From JBFMFH01 sp040752275 (GTDB lineage: Bacteria > Acidobacteriota > Vicinamibacteria > Vicinamibacterales > JAKQTR01), in assembly GCA_040752275.1 (NCBI GenBank), contig JBFMFH010000109.1:35345-99344 (forward strand): a stretch of DNA of 64,000 nucleotides, read 5' to 3'. The notes under the pieces are model-generated. The model worked only from the letters and a program-made list of their open reading frames with translations, was not told where the DNA came from and did no database searches. The translations under genes and the position numbers were made by a program. This document shows positions 42,384 to 52,962 of the stretch, piece by piece. The first letter of the stretch is position 1; every line of letters begins with the position of its first letter.

Positions 42384-44843
42384 GTGGGCCTGCTCGTTCG
42401 GGACGTCCGTCACGCATTCCGCCTGCTCGTCAGGAATCCTGGCTTCACGGCAACCGCCCTGCTCTCGCTGTCGCTCGGCATCGGCGCCACGAGCGCCCTC
42501 TTCAGCACCTTCAACAGCCTGCTCTGGCGTCCGCTGCCGGCCAACGACCCCGAGCAGATCGTCGTGCTCTACTCCAGAATCGAGGGCCAGGCCTTCTCCG
42601 AGGGCTTCTCGTACCCCGAATACCGGGACTACCGCGCGCAGACGACCGCTTTCTCGGGACTGGCGGCCTTCGCGCCGGTGTCGCTCGGCATCGCCACCGA
42701 CGACGGAGACGCCACACGCGCGTTCGGTGAGGCGGTCACGGCGGACTACTTCGACCTGCTCGGCGTCCGACCGGTCCTCGGCCGCGTGTTCCTGCCGGAC
42801 GAAGGCCGGCAGGGTTCTGCGGCGCCCGTAGCCATTCTGAACCACAGCTACTGGGAGCGGCGCTTCGGATCGGACCCGTCCATCGTCGGCAGGACCATTA
42901 CGCTGAACGGTCACGCGTTCACGGTCGTCGGCGTGGCGCCGCCCGGCTTCAACGGTACATATGCGATCTACTTCGCCCCGAACCTGTGGATCCCGATAGC
43001 GACCCTCCCGCAGATCCGTACCACGGGCGGGCAGTACCTCGAGGATCGGAACGCGCGCGGCGTGCGGCTGCTGGGCCGTCTCAAGCCGGACGTCGATCTC
43101 GCGGCCGTCCAGGCCGAGGTCAGCACCGTCGCCAGCCGCCTCGCCCAGGCGTATCCCGACACGACGAAAGACCGGGCGGTGGTCGTCTACCGTGAGCTCG
43201 ACACCAGGCCGGAAGTGGAGATCTCCCGGGCCACGAACATCGTGGCCCTGATCTTCATCGGATTGACGGCGCTGGTCCTGCTGATTGCGTGCGCGAACGT
43301 CGCCAATCTGCTGCTCGCCCGCTCGGCCGCCAGGCGGCGCGAGATCGCAATCCGCCTCGCGCTGGGCGCTCAGCGAGGACACCTGGTCCGCCAACTGCTG
43401 ACCGAGTCCCTCCTGCTGGCGCTTGCCGCAGGAACCCTCGGGCTCGCAGTGGGCTGGGTCGCCACACGTCTGCTCCAGTCGATCCGGGTCCCGACGGACA
43501 TCCCCCTCAACCTCGAGATTCACCTGGATCCGCGCGTGGTGCTCTATACCCTGGCCGTGTCGCTGGTCGCAAGCCTGGCGTTCGGGCTGATCCCCGCGCT
43601 ACAGGCGTCGCGCCCGGACCTCATCCCCGCGATCAAGGGCGGCGATGCCCTGGCGACGCGAGGCCGCCGCTGGTTCACGCTCCGCAACGCCCTCGTAGTG
43701 TCGCAGATTGGCGTGTCGCTCATCCTGCTGGTGACCGCGGGACTGTTCCTCCGCAGTGTCTCCGGCGCGCGAACGATCGACCCTGGCTTCCACCTCGAGA
43801 ACCGCGCGCTGCTGTCGTTCGATCCCGGCCTGATTGGCTACGACCGGGATCGTACAGACACGTTCTATCGACTCCTGCGCGATCGCCTGAAGCAGACGCC
43901 CGGCGTCGAGGCGGTCACCTTCGCCGCATACGTGCCGCTCGACTTCTCCAGCAGCAGTGAGAACGTCATCATCGAGGGCCGCCCGGCCGAGCCCGGCAAG
44001 GAGACCGTTCAGCTCATGAGCAGCGTGGTGGACGCCGACTACTTTGCCACGATGGGCACCAGCGTCGTGGCGGGGCGGGCGTTCACCGACCGTGACGGCG
44101 CCGACGCGACAGCCGTCGTCATCGTGAACGAGACGATGGCGCGGACCTACTGGCCGGGTCAGGACCCGATTGGTCGCCGTCTTCGGTTCAGCGGTCCGAA
44201 TGAGCCCCTCCGCAGGGTGGTGGGGGTGGCCGCCGACGGGAAGTACCGCCAGCTCAGCGAGTCGCCCCGGCCGTACCTGTTCGTGCCGTCTTCACAGCGG
44301 TACCGCTCGGAAAGGACGCTCGTCGTGAAGGCGCCTGACCTTGCCGCCAGCCTGGCGTCGGTGAGGCGGGAGGTGCGAACGCTTGATCCGGCGATGCCGA
44401 TCCTCGACGTGAAGACCATGGACCAGCACATGGAGCGCGCCTACCTGGGGCCTCGCCTGTCCGCGATGCTGATCGGTCCCGCGGCCCTGCTCGCGCTCGT
44501 CATCGCGGCAGTCGGCCTCTACGGCGTCATGGCCTATTCGGTGAGCCGGCGCACGCGGGAGCTCGGCATCCGCATGGCCCTCGGCGCCAACCCGCGCGAT
44601 ATCGTCGGGCTCGTGATGCGCCAGGGCCTGCTCCTGACAGGCGTCGGCGTGGGAGTCGGCCTGCTGGGCGCCGCCGCCGCCGCACGGCTGGTGGCGAATC
44701 TGCTGTTCGGCGTGACGCCGGCGGACCCGCTCACCTTCGCCCTGGTCCCGTTGGTCCTCCTGGCCTTCGCGGCGCTGGCCACCTTCGTGCCGGCGCGACG
44801 GGCCCTTCGCGTCGATCCCCTCGTGGCGGTCAAGGCCGAGTAG
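42384..44843 (+). CDS. ABC transporter permease, ADOP type (MacB/FtsX duplicated)
   Basis: 819 aa. GTG 42384 with CGGAGGTGATCA upstream, an excellent ribosome binding site. The layout is N-terminal helix, large MacB-like periplasmic core (~50-260), FtsX triple-helix unit (FIGLTALVLLIACANVANLLLARSAARRREIAIRLALGA), a second periplasmic core, and a second FtsX unit (GPAALLALVIAAVGLYGVMAYSVSRRTRELGIRMALGA, then the last two helices). This duplicated permease without an adjacent ATPase gene is the acidobacterial 'duplicated orphan permease'. Role probably in efflux or lipoprotein/envelope work with a distant ATPase. Confidence 0.92.
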   Translation: MGLLVRDVRHAFRLLVRNPGFTATALLSLSLGIGATSALFSTFNSLLWRPLPANDPEQIVVLYSRIEGQAFSEGFSYPEYRDYRAQTTAFSGLAAFAPVSLGIATDDGDATRAFGEAVTADYFDLLGVRPVLGRVFLPDEGRQGSAAPVAILNHSYWERRFGSDPSIVGRTITLNGHAFTVVGVAPPGFNGTYAIYFAPNLWIPIATLPQIRTTGGQYLEDRNARGVRLLGRLKPDVDLAAVQAEVSTVASRLAQAYPDTTKDRAVVVYRELDTRPEVEISRATNIVALIFIGLTALVLLIACANVANLLLARSAARRREIAIRLALGAQRGHLVRQLLTESLLLALAAGTLGLAVGWVATRLLQSIRVPTDIPLNLEIHLDPRVVLYTLAVSLVASLAFGLIPALQASRPDLIPAIKGGDALATRGRRWFTLRNALVVSQIGVSLILLVTAGLFLRSVSGARTIDPGFHLENRALLSFDPGLIGYDRDRTDTFYRLLRDRLKQTPGVEAVTFAAYVPLDFSSSSENVIIEGRPAEPGKETVQLMSSVVDADYFATMGTSVVAGRAFTDRDGADATAVVIVNETMARTYWPGQDPIGRRLRFSGPNEPLRRVVGVAADGKYRQLSESPRPYLFVPSSQRYRSERTLVVKAPDLAASLASVRREVRTLDPAMPILDVKTMDQHMERAYLGPRLSAMLIGPAALLALVIAAVGLYGVMAYSVSRRTRELGIRMALGANPRDIVGLVMRQGLLLTGVGVGVGLLGAAAAARLVANLLFGVTPADPLTFALVPLVLLAFAALATFVPARRALRVDPLVAVKAE

Positions 44844-44959
44844 AGGACGTGCGTGCCCAGCGCCGGTGTACTTCAGCGAGCCGCGTCCCGGGCTTGGAGG
44901 CACGGCTGAACTGAAACTCGCAAGCGGGCACCAGATCCGGGGAAGGAGTATGCTGGTCT

Positions 44960-46339
44960 GTGCCCTTCTCCAAGTTCCCTCTCCACCCCGACCTGCTGCG
45001 CGGCGTCAGAGAACTGGGCTTCCAGCGACCGACGCCCGTCCAGGAGCAAGCCATCCCACCGGCCGCCGCAGGCAAGGACCTCATGGCGTGTGCCATGACC
45101 GGCAGCGGCAAGACGGCGGCCTTCCTGCTGCCGATCCTGAATCGTCTGCTGGCCAAGCCGCGCCGGCAGACCCGGGCGCTCGTTCTGACGCCGACACGGG
45201 AGCTGGCCGCCCAGATCCAGGCGCACCTCGAGGAGCTTGCCGTGCACACGCCCGTCACGGGCGCGGCCATCTTCGGCGGGGTCGGGATGGGCCCGCAGGA
45301 GCACGCGTTCCGCGCAGGCGTGGACGTGCTCATCGCCACGCCCGGGCGGCTGCTCGATCACTTCCGTCACCCGTACGCGCGGCTGTCGGCGCTGGAAGTC
45401 CTCGTCCTGGATGAGGCCGATCGGATGCTCGACATGGGGTTCCTGCCCGACATCCGCCGCATCCTGAAGCAGATTCCGGCGAAGCGTCAGACGCTCTTCT
45501 TCAGCGCCACGATGCCGCACGACATTGTCGCACTGGCCCGCGAGATGCTGCACGATCCCGTGGCCATCAACCTGGAGCGCAAGTCGGCCCCCGCCGTCGG
45601 GATCACGCAGGCCGTGTACCCCGTCGCCCGGAATCTGAAGCCGGCGCTTCTCGTCGAGCTCCTGGCGCGTGACATCGTCGCCGACGCCATCGTCTTCACG
45701 CGAACCAAGCACCGGGCGAACCGGCTCGCGGACTTCCTGGCGCGCCACGGGATCTCATCCGCGAAGATCCACGGGAATCGCAGTCAGGCGCAGCGCACAT
45801 CGGCGCTCGCAGGCTTCAAGTCCGGGCACCATCGGGTGCTCGTCGCCACCGACATCGTGGCCCGGGGCATCGACGTCGAGGAACTGGGGCACGTCATCAA
45901 CTTCGACGTGCCCGCCGATCCCGATGCCTACATCCATCGCGTGGGACGCACGGCCCGCGCCGAGGCCACCGGGGATGCGTTCACCCTCGTCTCGCCCGAC
46001 GAGGAGCAGGACCTGCGTGCCATCGAGCGAGCGATCGGCAGGGCCCTGCCACGCGTCACGCTGCCGGACTTCGACTACGCGAGGCGAACGACCGAGCGCC
46101 TGGAGATCCCCGTGAGCGAGCGGCTGGCGGCCGCGCGCAAAGAGCGAGGGCGTCGCCGCGAACGCGACACGCCTGTTCCACACGGCCGGCGACCAGCCCG
46201 GAGCGGGCGGCCGTCGCGCGTGGCGCGCCAGGGCGACTCGGCGCGTGTCCAGGCCATCCTGGACAAGCACGCCCCGGCCGGATCACGGCCGGAGCGCGGA
46301 TGGTCGAGACCGTCGGGACGCCCGCGCCGGCACCGGTGA
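44960..46339 (+). CDS. rhlE: DEAD-box ATP-dependent RNA helicase (RhlE-like)
   Basis: 459 aa. GTG start at 44960 after GGAAGGAG. Full motif set: Q motif FQRPTPVQEQAIP, Walker A AMTGSGKT, PTRELAAQ, TPGRLLD, DEAD in LVLDEADRMLDMGF, SAT in LFFSATMP, then VFTRTKHRAN, ATDIVARGID and HRVGRTAR. The C-terminal ~80 residues are Arg/Gly-rich and basic, typical of RhlE-type RNA-binding tails. It unwinds RNA in ribosome assembly or decay. Monocistronic by position; the downstream 380 bp (46340-46719) hold no gene. Confidence 0.93.
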   Translation: MPFSKFPLHPDLLRGVRELGFQRPTPVQEQAIPPAAAGKDLMACAMTGSGKTAAFLLPILNRLLAKPRRQTRALVLTPTRELAAQIQAHLEELAVHTPVTGAAIFGGVGMGPQEHAFRAGVDVLIATPGRLLDHFRHPYARLSALEVLVLDEADRMLDMGFLPDIRRILKQIPAKRQTLFFSATMPHDIVALAREMLHDPVAINLERKSAPAVGITQAVYPVARNLKPALLVELLARDIVADAIVFTRTKHRANRLADFLARHGISSAKIHGNRSQAQRTSALAGFKSGHHRVLVATDIVARGIDVEELGHVINFDVPADPDAYIHRVGRTARAEATGDAFTLVSPDEEQDLRAIERAIGRALPRVTLPDFDYARRTTERLEIPVSERLAAARKERGRRRERDTPVPHGRRPARSGRPSRVARQGDSARVQAILDKHAPAGSRPERGWSRPSGRPRRHR

Positions 46340-46647
46340 GGAGCCTCGCCCGAGCTGCCCGGCCTTCAGCGACTCGACGATCGCAACCACTCCAGCGATC
46401 AGGTCAGGAAGGCGGCCACACGGTCACACCAAGACGCGCCGATCCTCGAGTCATCGACAAGACGATGGTCCGTGGCGACGTGCTGAGGAGTGAGGCTGCC
46501 TCGCGATCTGTCTGGCGAGGGCCTCCCGGGCCCCCTCCGCAGCCTCCTTGGACCGGCCGCAAGAGATCGTAAGCTATCGACGAGCTACGGAGGGCCCAGA
46601 TCGCGGGTCCGGTCCAGGGTGCTGCCTTGCGATTTTCCAAAGGATTT

Positions 46648-46669
46648 TGGAGGCGCCGCCCGGATTTGA
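46648..46669. repeat. 22-bp copy of the tRNA-Cys 3' end
   Basis: Identical to 46720-46741, which is the CCA end, acceptor strand and part of the T arm of the tRNA-Cys gene. The two copies are 72 bp apart in direct orientation. It may be an integration (att) scar or a partial tandem tRNA duplication. Confidence 0.7.
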
Positions 46670-46719
46670 CCCTTCGACTCGCGAACTGACGCCGCGCTCG
46701 CTCAGGGTTCAAAGGGAGG

Positions 46720-46794
<75 letters not shown>

Positions 46795-46822
46795 CTGTCG
46801 GGAACGAACACGCACGCGGCGC

Positions 46823-46872
46823 CCTCGGCGAGAGCGCCCGGCTCGTGCAGCCTCTCGGCGAATGCGCCCGGC
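46823..46872. repeat. Two direct ~20-bp repeats between the tRNA genes
   Basis: CTCGGCGAGAGCGCCCGGC (46824-46842) and CTCGGCGAATGCGCCCGGC (46854-46872), 30 bp apart. Two mismatches. Possibly a tRNA processing spacer or an old duplication. Confidence 0.5.
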
Positions 46873-46895
46873 CGGTCACTCCGGGGAGACGAATA

Positions 46896-46970
46896 TGGAG
46901 CGGGAAACGGGATTCGAACCCGCGACTTCGACCTTGGCAAGGTCGCACTCTACCACTGAGTTATTCCCGC
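46896..46970 (-). tRNA. tRNA-Gly (GCC)
   Basis: Minus-strand cloverleaf: acceptor GCGGGAA/TTCCCGC, D loop CTCAGTGGTAGAG, anticodon loop TTGCCAA (GCC), T arm GCGGG TTCGAAT CCCGT, discriminator T, encoded CCA. It lies 101 bp upstream of tRNA-Cys and is probably on the same transcript. Confidence 0.96.
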
Positions 46971-47048
46971 TCGGACCGACGTTCAAACGTAGCACAGGGA
47001 GCATCGTGCGTTCAAGCAACCCGCCGGGTCCGGTGCAGATGATCTTCC

Positions 47049-47432
47049 CTACCAGATGCCATCCGGGACGTCGAACGCTCCCTGGATCACCTCGATGCGG
47101 GCGCGCTCCCCTTCCGGCCACTGCACGGATACGACATCGAAACGGCAGGCTTGGTCGCGAAGGCGGTGCCGGCTCATGAAGCGGGAGGCCATCAGAGCGA
47201 TCCGCCTCTGCTTCAGGCGCGTGACCGCCTCGGCCGGCTGACCGCACCGGAGGTCGCGCCGGGCTTTCACCTCGACGAAGACCAGCACGGGTCCGTCGCG
47301 GGCAACGATGTCAATTTCTCCATGCCGGGTCCGGTAGCGCCGGGCAAGGATTGCGTACCCTCGGCCGGCCAGATCCTCGACGGCCAGATCTTCAGCGGAT
47401 TTTCCCAGGATCACGCGCTCACGGCTGCACAT
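47049..47432 (-). CDS. yraN: YraN family (UPF0102) nuclease-like protein
   Basis: 127 aa from ATG 47430-47432, giving the family-typical start ...LGKSAEDLAVEDLAGRGYAIL. The core RYRTRHGEIDIVARDGPVLVFVEVKARRD is the restriction-endonuclease-like PD-(D/E)xK fold signature (GEID...FVEVK). Function is not established; it may process Holliday junctions or damaged DNA. An upstream in-frame extension to 47543 runs into repeats and is unlikely to be coding. It is divergent from the saccharopine-dehydrogenase gene. Confidence 0.87.
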   Translation of the reverse strand: MCSRERVILGKSAEDLAVEDLAGRGYAILARRYRTRHGEIDIVARDGPVLVFVEVKARRDLRCGQPAEAVTRLKQRRIALMASRFMSRHRLRDQACRFDVVSVQWPEGERARIEVIQGAFDVPDGIW

Positions 47433-47489
47433 GCCGTGGGACACCTGCAAGTCCCACGCCTGTCCCACCATGGAGACGGCCATCCTGGA

Positions 47490-47507
47490 TTCCCGCGTGC
47501 GCGGGAA
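47490..47507. repeat. TTCCCGCG/CGCGGGAA palindrome (REP-like)
   Basis: 8-bp perfect arms with a 2-bp centre, in the 'GGATTCCCGC..GCGGGAA(C/T)GACG' context that recurs in many bacterial genomes. Confidence 0.6.
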
Positions 47508-47533
47508 CGACGAGGGCCGCCAGTCTGCGCGAC

Positions 47534-47582
47534 ACTCCCGCATCCCGCATCCCGAATCCCGAATCCCGAATCCCGACTCCCG
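47534..47582. repeat. Heptamer tandem array (7 units, AATCCCG type)
   Basis: ACTCCCG, CATCCCG x2, AATCCCG x3, ACTCCCG in exact register, ending one base before a TATAAT box. Lies in the divergent region between yraN and the saccharopine-dehydrogenase gene. Confidence 0.85.
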
Positions 47583-47583
47583 G

Positions 47584-47589
47584 TATAAT
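47584..47589 (+). promoter_or_regulatory. Possible -10 element (TATAAT) for the saccharopine-dehydrogenase gene
   Basis: Perfect TATAAT ~97 bp upstream of the ATG, with the heptamer array occupying the -35 region. No TTGACA is visible at 17 bp. If used, changes in repeat copy number would alter the promoter's upstream face. Confidence 0.4.
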
Positions 47590-47685
47590 GCCTCCGCCCT
47601 CGCCCGCTCCCGTCCCCAACCTCCGGTTTCGTCTCGTGGTCATTGCGGACGCCCGCGTGGCGTGCGCCCGAACAAGGGGGAACAG

Positions 47686-48924
47686 ATGAAGGTCCTCGTC
47701 TTCGGTGGCTCCGGAAAGATGGGTGCCGCAGTTGCCTTTGATCTCCTTCGTGAAACCGACGTCACCACAATCGGTCTGGTCGGCCGCCGCCGGGAAGCCC
47801 TTGAGCACACGCGCGACTGGCTGAGGGACCCGCGCGTCATGCTTCACCAGGCCGATGTCGAGAAGAAAGACGACGTGATGGCCCTGATGAAGCAATACGA
47901 CGTCGGCGTCAACACCCTGCCGGACCGCCGCACGAGCTACCTCGTCGTCGATGCTGCCGTCCGCACCGGCGTGCACATCGTCGACATGCTGGAGGAGTAC
48001 CACCGGCGACCCGACGCGTACGAGGTGGAAGGGCTGGTGCTGCCGCCCGGCATGTCGCTCAACGAGTACGGAGACTGGATCCACGAGACGGCCCTGAAGA
48101 ACCACGTCTGCTTCATGGACGGGATCGGATTCGCACCCGGCCTGAGCAACATTACGTGCGGCGAAGCCATCCGAAAACTCGACGTCGCCGAGTGTGCCAT
48201 CGCCCGCGTCGGCGGAATCCCACGCAAGGACGTCGGCGAGAAGAATCCGCTTCGCTACATGATCACCTGGGCCTTCTGGCACGTGCTGCGCGAGTATGTC
48301 ATCAAGGTCAACGTCCTCAAGGACGGCACGATCGTCGAGGTGAATGCCGCGACGGATCGCGAGCGATTCGTGTTCGACAAGTTCGGCAAGAACGAGCCGC
48401 TCGAGTGCGCCGTCACTCCGGGTATGCCCAGTTTCATCTTCACGAGGCCTCAACTGAAGGAATTCGCCGAGAAGACCGTCCGCTGGCCCGGGCACTGGGA
48501 CGGTGTGCAGACGCTCAAGGAGTGCGGCATGCTGGACATCGAGCCCATCGCGATCGGCGGGGGCTCAATCGCGCCGCGTGACTTCCTGCTGGCCCGCATC
48601 GAGCCGAACCTCCGGGCAAGACCCGGCGATACCGACGTGTGTGTGATGTACAACACGGTCACCGGCACGAAGTTCGGCATGAAGACGCGGATCTCGTACC
48701 ACCTGTGGGACGAGGCCGACACCCTCAACGGCGTGTCATCGATGGGCCGCGTCACGGGGTACAGCGCCGCCATCGGCGCGGTGATGATCGGGCGGGGCAT
48801 GATCAAGGAACGCGGATGTGTGCCGCCGGAGGACTGCATCTACGGGGAGAATTACAGCATCTTCATGCGGGAGTTGGAGAAGCGGAATATCAACGTCCTG
48901 GAAACGATCGAGACGATGGGATAA
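47686..48924 (+). CDS. Saccharopine dehydrogenase family protein
   Basis: 412 aa. ATG 47686 with AAGGGGGAACAG upstream. N-terminal Rossmann fold MKVLVFGGSGKMGAAVAFDLL, then GLVGRRREAL, HIVDMLEEY and GIGFAPGLSNITCGEAIRKL. The C-terminal half is the catalytic SacchrpDH_C-like domain (YMITWAFWHVLREYVIKVNV, GKNEPLECAVTPGMPSF). Family members reduce or oxidise saccharopine or related imines in lysine and polyamine metabolism; the substrate here is unknown. It is convergent with, and overlaps by 35 bp, the aminotransferase gene, which hints at a shared lysine/ornithine-type pathway only by proximity. Confidence 0.87.
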   Translation: MKVLVFGGSGKMGAAVAFDLLRETDVTTIGLVGRRREALEHTRDWLRDPRVMLHQADVEKKDDVMALMKQYDVGVNTLPDRRTSYLVVDAAVRTGVHIVDMLEEYHRRPDAYEVEGLVLPPGMSLNEYGDWIHETALKNHVCFMDGIGFAPGLSNITCGEAIRKLDVAECAIARVGGIPRKDVGEKNPLRYMITWAFWHVLREYVIKVNVLKDGTIVEVNAATDRERFVFDKFGKNEPLECAVTPGMPSFIFTRPQLKEFAEKTVRWPGHWDGVQTLKECGMLDIEPIAIGGGSIAPRDFLLARIEPNLRARPGDTDVCVMYNTVTGTKFGMKTRISYHLWDEADTLNGVSSMGRVTGYSAAIGAVMIGRGMIKERGCVPPEDCIYGENYSIFMRELEKRNINVLETIETMG

Positions 48925-50238
48925 CGACCTCCGAGAGCGCTTCGTCGAGGATGCGCACGGCTTCGTCGGCCTGGGCCTTCGACAGGACCAGCGGCGGCGC
49001 CAGTCGAATCGCGTTGGCCCCGGCGCCGAGCACGAGCAGGCCCCGGCGGAAACACGCATTGACGACCGCGTCGCGCTCGGCGGCGGCGCGTTCCCTCGTG
49101 TCGCGGTTTCGCACCAGTTCCACCCCGATCATCAGACCCTTCCCCCGCACGTCGCCGACCAGCGGGTGGCGTTCGGCTAGGCCGCGGAGCCTGTCGAGCA
49201 GATGGTCGCCCACCACCCTGGCGTTCTCGACGAGCGAGTCCTTCAACAGCGTGATCGTCGCCAGCGCCGCCGCGCACGACACGGGGTTGCCCCCGAACGT
49301 GCTCGCGTGGGCGCCCGGCGGCCAGTCCATGATGTCGGCGTTCGCGACGGCCACGCCCAGCGGCAGGCCCGACGCGATGCCCTTCGCCAGCGTGAGCACG
49401 TCGGGCACGAGTCCATAGTGCTCGCTGGCCAGCATCTTGCCGGTCCGTCCCATTCCCGACTGCACCTCGTCGACGATCAACAGGATCCCATGCTGCTTGG
49501 TCAGCGCACGCAGGCGGTCGTGGAACTGCTGCGGGGGAACCAGGTACCCACCTTCGCCCTGGATGGGTTCGACGATGACCCCGGCCACTTCCTGCGGTGA
49601 CACCAGATGCACGAGGATCGCATGTTCGACGAAGTCGAGGCACTCGGCCTGGCAGGTGTCCGGCCTCAGCTTCGCGGGGCAGCGGTAGCAGTACGCATAG
49701 GGCGCGTGATAGACGCCAGGCATGACCGGCCCGAAGCCGCGCCGCTGAATGGCTCGGCTGGCCGTGAGTGTCACGGCCCCCATCGTCCGGCCGTGGAAGG
49801 CGCCCAGGAACGCGATGAAGTACTGCCGCTCCGTGTAGTGGCGCGCGAGCTTGATCGCGGCCTCGTTGGCCTCGGCCCCCGAGTTGCCGAAGAAGCAGCG
49901 CACCGGCTCCTTCATCGTCGACAGTACCGCGAGTTCCTCGGCCAGCCTGACCTGAGGTTCGTAGTAGAAATCGGTGCCCGACATGTGCAGGAACCGTGAA
50001 GCCTGATCCGTGATCGCCGCCACGACGTCCGGGTGCGAGTGGCCGGTCGAGGTGACCGCGATTCCCGCGGCGCAGTCGAGGAACCAGTTGCCGTCGACGT
50101 CCTCCACCATGGCGCCGTCACCGCGGGCCATGACGAAGGGATACGAACGGGTGTAGGAGGGTGAGACGTGCTTGATGTCTCGTTGAATGATGGCGCGGGC
50201 CTTCGGCCCTGGCAGCTCCGTCACGATGTGCGGTCCGG

Positions 50239-50242
<4 letters not shown>
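48890..50242 (-). CDS. Class III aminotransferase (acetylornithine/4-aminobutyrate type)
   Basis: 450 aa from ATG 50240-50242, which overlaps the cysS stop (ATGA). PLP-binding Lys in LTLAKGIASGLPLG; GNSGAEANEAAIKLAR, AFHGRTMGAVTLT, EPIQGEGGYLVPP and DEVQSGMGRTGK are class III motifs. The insertion YCYRCPAKLRPDTCQAECLDF has four cysteines and occurs in one GABA/lysine-type subgroup of these enzymes in Acidobacteria and Chloroflexi (from memory, not searched). Substrate not decided by sequence. Last gene of the ribF-cysS transcript. Confidence 0.87.
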
Positions 50243-51666
<1,424 letters not shown>

Positions 51667-51687
51667 GTGTCGATGTCCTTCGCGGGC

Positions 51688-51993
51688 TCAGGCCGGCCGC
51701 GGCCAGTTCAGGCTCAGCAGCGATGATGAACCGCACGTCACGGTTGCCCCGTAGGCATCCTCGGTGACGCGCAGCGCCAGCTCCATCAACTCGCGCGGGC
51801 TCCTTCCGCCTTCCAGGGTCCTCGCAAAGGCGTCGCCCACTTCCTTGCCAATCACCGCACACCGCCTCTCATCGAACCCCGCGACCCTGGCCAGCCGGCC
51901 GGCCAGTTCCGCGACCACGACGCCGAACGCCTCGTCGCACGGAATCCGGGCGTGGAAGTCCAGCGGCAACGGCGAGAAGGCGGGCACTGTCAT
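51688..51993 (-). CDS. Small hypothetical protein between ribF and cysS
   Basis: 101 aa, ATG 51991-51993, 17 bp after ribF and 21 bp before cysS, so clearly within the operon. LPLDFHARIPCDEAFGVVVAELAGRLARVAGFDERRCAVIGKEVGDAFARTL resembles the first helices of an anti-sigma/HATPase_c (RsbW-like) protein ('...V..la..aGf.....i...v.e...') but is too short to hold the ATP lid. It may be a truncated or minimal GHKL-type protein. Ends with SSLLSLNWPRPA. Confidence 0.6.
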   Translation of the reverse strand: MTVPAFSPLPLDFHARIPCDEAFGVVVAELAGRLARVAGFDERRCAVIGKEVGDAFARTLEGGRSPRELMELALRVTEDAYGATVTCGSSSLLSLNWPRPA

Positions 51994-52010
51994 GGACGCT
52001 GTCGATTCTA

Positions 52011-52949
52011 CTAGACCGAGACCTGTTCGAACAAAGCCCGGACGAGACGGCAGTCCTCGGCAATCTGCGCCGCCAACGCCTGCGCCGACTCGAACGGGCG
52101 CTCGTCGCGGAGCCGCTGGACGAAGAACAGCCGCAAGGTCTCACCGTAGAGGTCCCGGCTCCCGTCGAGCAGGTGGGTCTCGATCGACGGAGCCGCGCCG
52201 GCCCCGAAGGTCGGTCGAGTCCCGACGTTGGTGACCGAGGGCCAGCAGGCGCGGTCCAGCCGGACGATTGACGCATACACGCCGTGGGGAGGGATCACGC
52301 GATTGGCGGTGACCAGGTTCGCGGTGGGGAATCCGATCTGCTGCCCGCGTCCGTCGCCGCGCACGACTTCACCGTCGATGAAGTAGTGACGGCCGAGCAG
52401 GGCGGCTGCCTCGTCAACGCGGCCCTCCGACACGAGGCGCCGGATCCTGGTACTGCTCACGACGAAGTCCTTGTACCGGACCGGGTCGATCTTCTCGGCC
52501 CGGAAGCCGTAGCGGGACCCGAGCTGCCGGAGCACCGAGAAGTTGCCCGCCCGGTCGTGGCCGAACAGGAAGTTGGCGCCCACCCACACCTCGGAGATGC
52601 GCAGCCAGTCGACCAGGACGCGGCGGACGAACAGGTCAGGGTCCCACCGCGAGAACTCCGGGGTGAAACTCACAACGGCGGCGCCATGCATGCCGGCCAG
52701 TTCGAACGCTTCGAGCTTCTGGCCGGCGGTCATCAGCAGGGGCGGGGCCTTGTCGGGCCTCGTGACCTGCGTGGGGTGCGGATCGAAGGTGAGTGCCACG
52801 GCCGTGGCACCTCGCTCAACGGCACTGCGATGCACGCGGTCGATGATCTTGACGTGGCCGCGGTGCAGGCCATCAAAATTGCCGAGCGCCAGAACCGGCG
52901 CGCGCCACTGCTTCGGGGGGGGGTCGGCCGGGTAGCGGATCACGTCCAC
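52011..52949 (-). CDS. ribF: Bifunctional riboflavin kinase/FAD synthetase
   Basis: 312 aa. N-terminal adenylyltransferase with ALGNFDGLHRGHVKII and TFDPHP, middle VSSTRIRRLVSEGRVDEAAALLGR, and C-terminal riboflavin-kinase RDGRGQ-like GDGRGQQIGFPTANL, HGVYAS, VTNVGTRPTF and ETHLL. Makes FMN and FAD from riboflavin. GTG starts at 52947-52949 (chosen) or 52941-52943. Immediately upstream is a 7-bp tandem array; I looked for and did not see an FMN riboswitch in the 99 bp before the gene. Confidence 0.95.
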   Translation of the reverse strand: MDVIRYPADPPPKQWRAPVLALGNFDGLHRGHVKIIDRVHRSAVERGATAVALTFDPHPTQVTRPDKAPPLLMTAGQKLEAFELAGMHGAAVVSFTPEFSRWDPDLFVRRVLVDWLRISEVWVGANFLFGHDRAGNFSVLRQLGSRYGFRAEKIDPVRYKDFVVSSTRIRRLVSEGRVDEAAALLGRHYFIDGEVVRGDGRGQQIGFPTANLVTANRVIPPHGVYASIVRLDRACWPSVTNVGTRPTFGAGAAPSIETHLLDGSRDLYGETLRLFFVQRLRDERPFESAQALAAQIAEDCRLVRALFEQVSV

Positions 52950-52962
52950 GGGATCATCATAC

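Noticed and set aside
46530..46555. GGGCCTCCCGGGCCC-type hairpin as helicase terminator
   Set aside because: About 190 bp past the stop codon and with no U-tract; palindromic runs are frequent by chance in DNA this GC-rich.
46340..46719. Open frames downstream of the helicase on both strands
   Set aside because: Translations are Arg/Pro/Ser-rich without motifs and run through the tRNA-like repeat; I see no gene in this 380-bp stretch.
51667..51687. T-box leader for cysS
   Set aside because: Only 21 bp separate cysS from the gene before it; no room for the structure.
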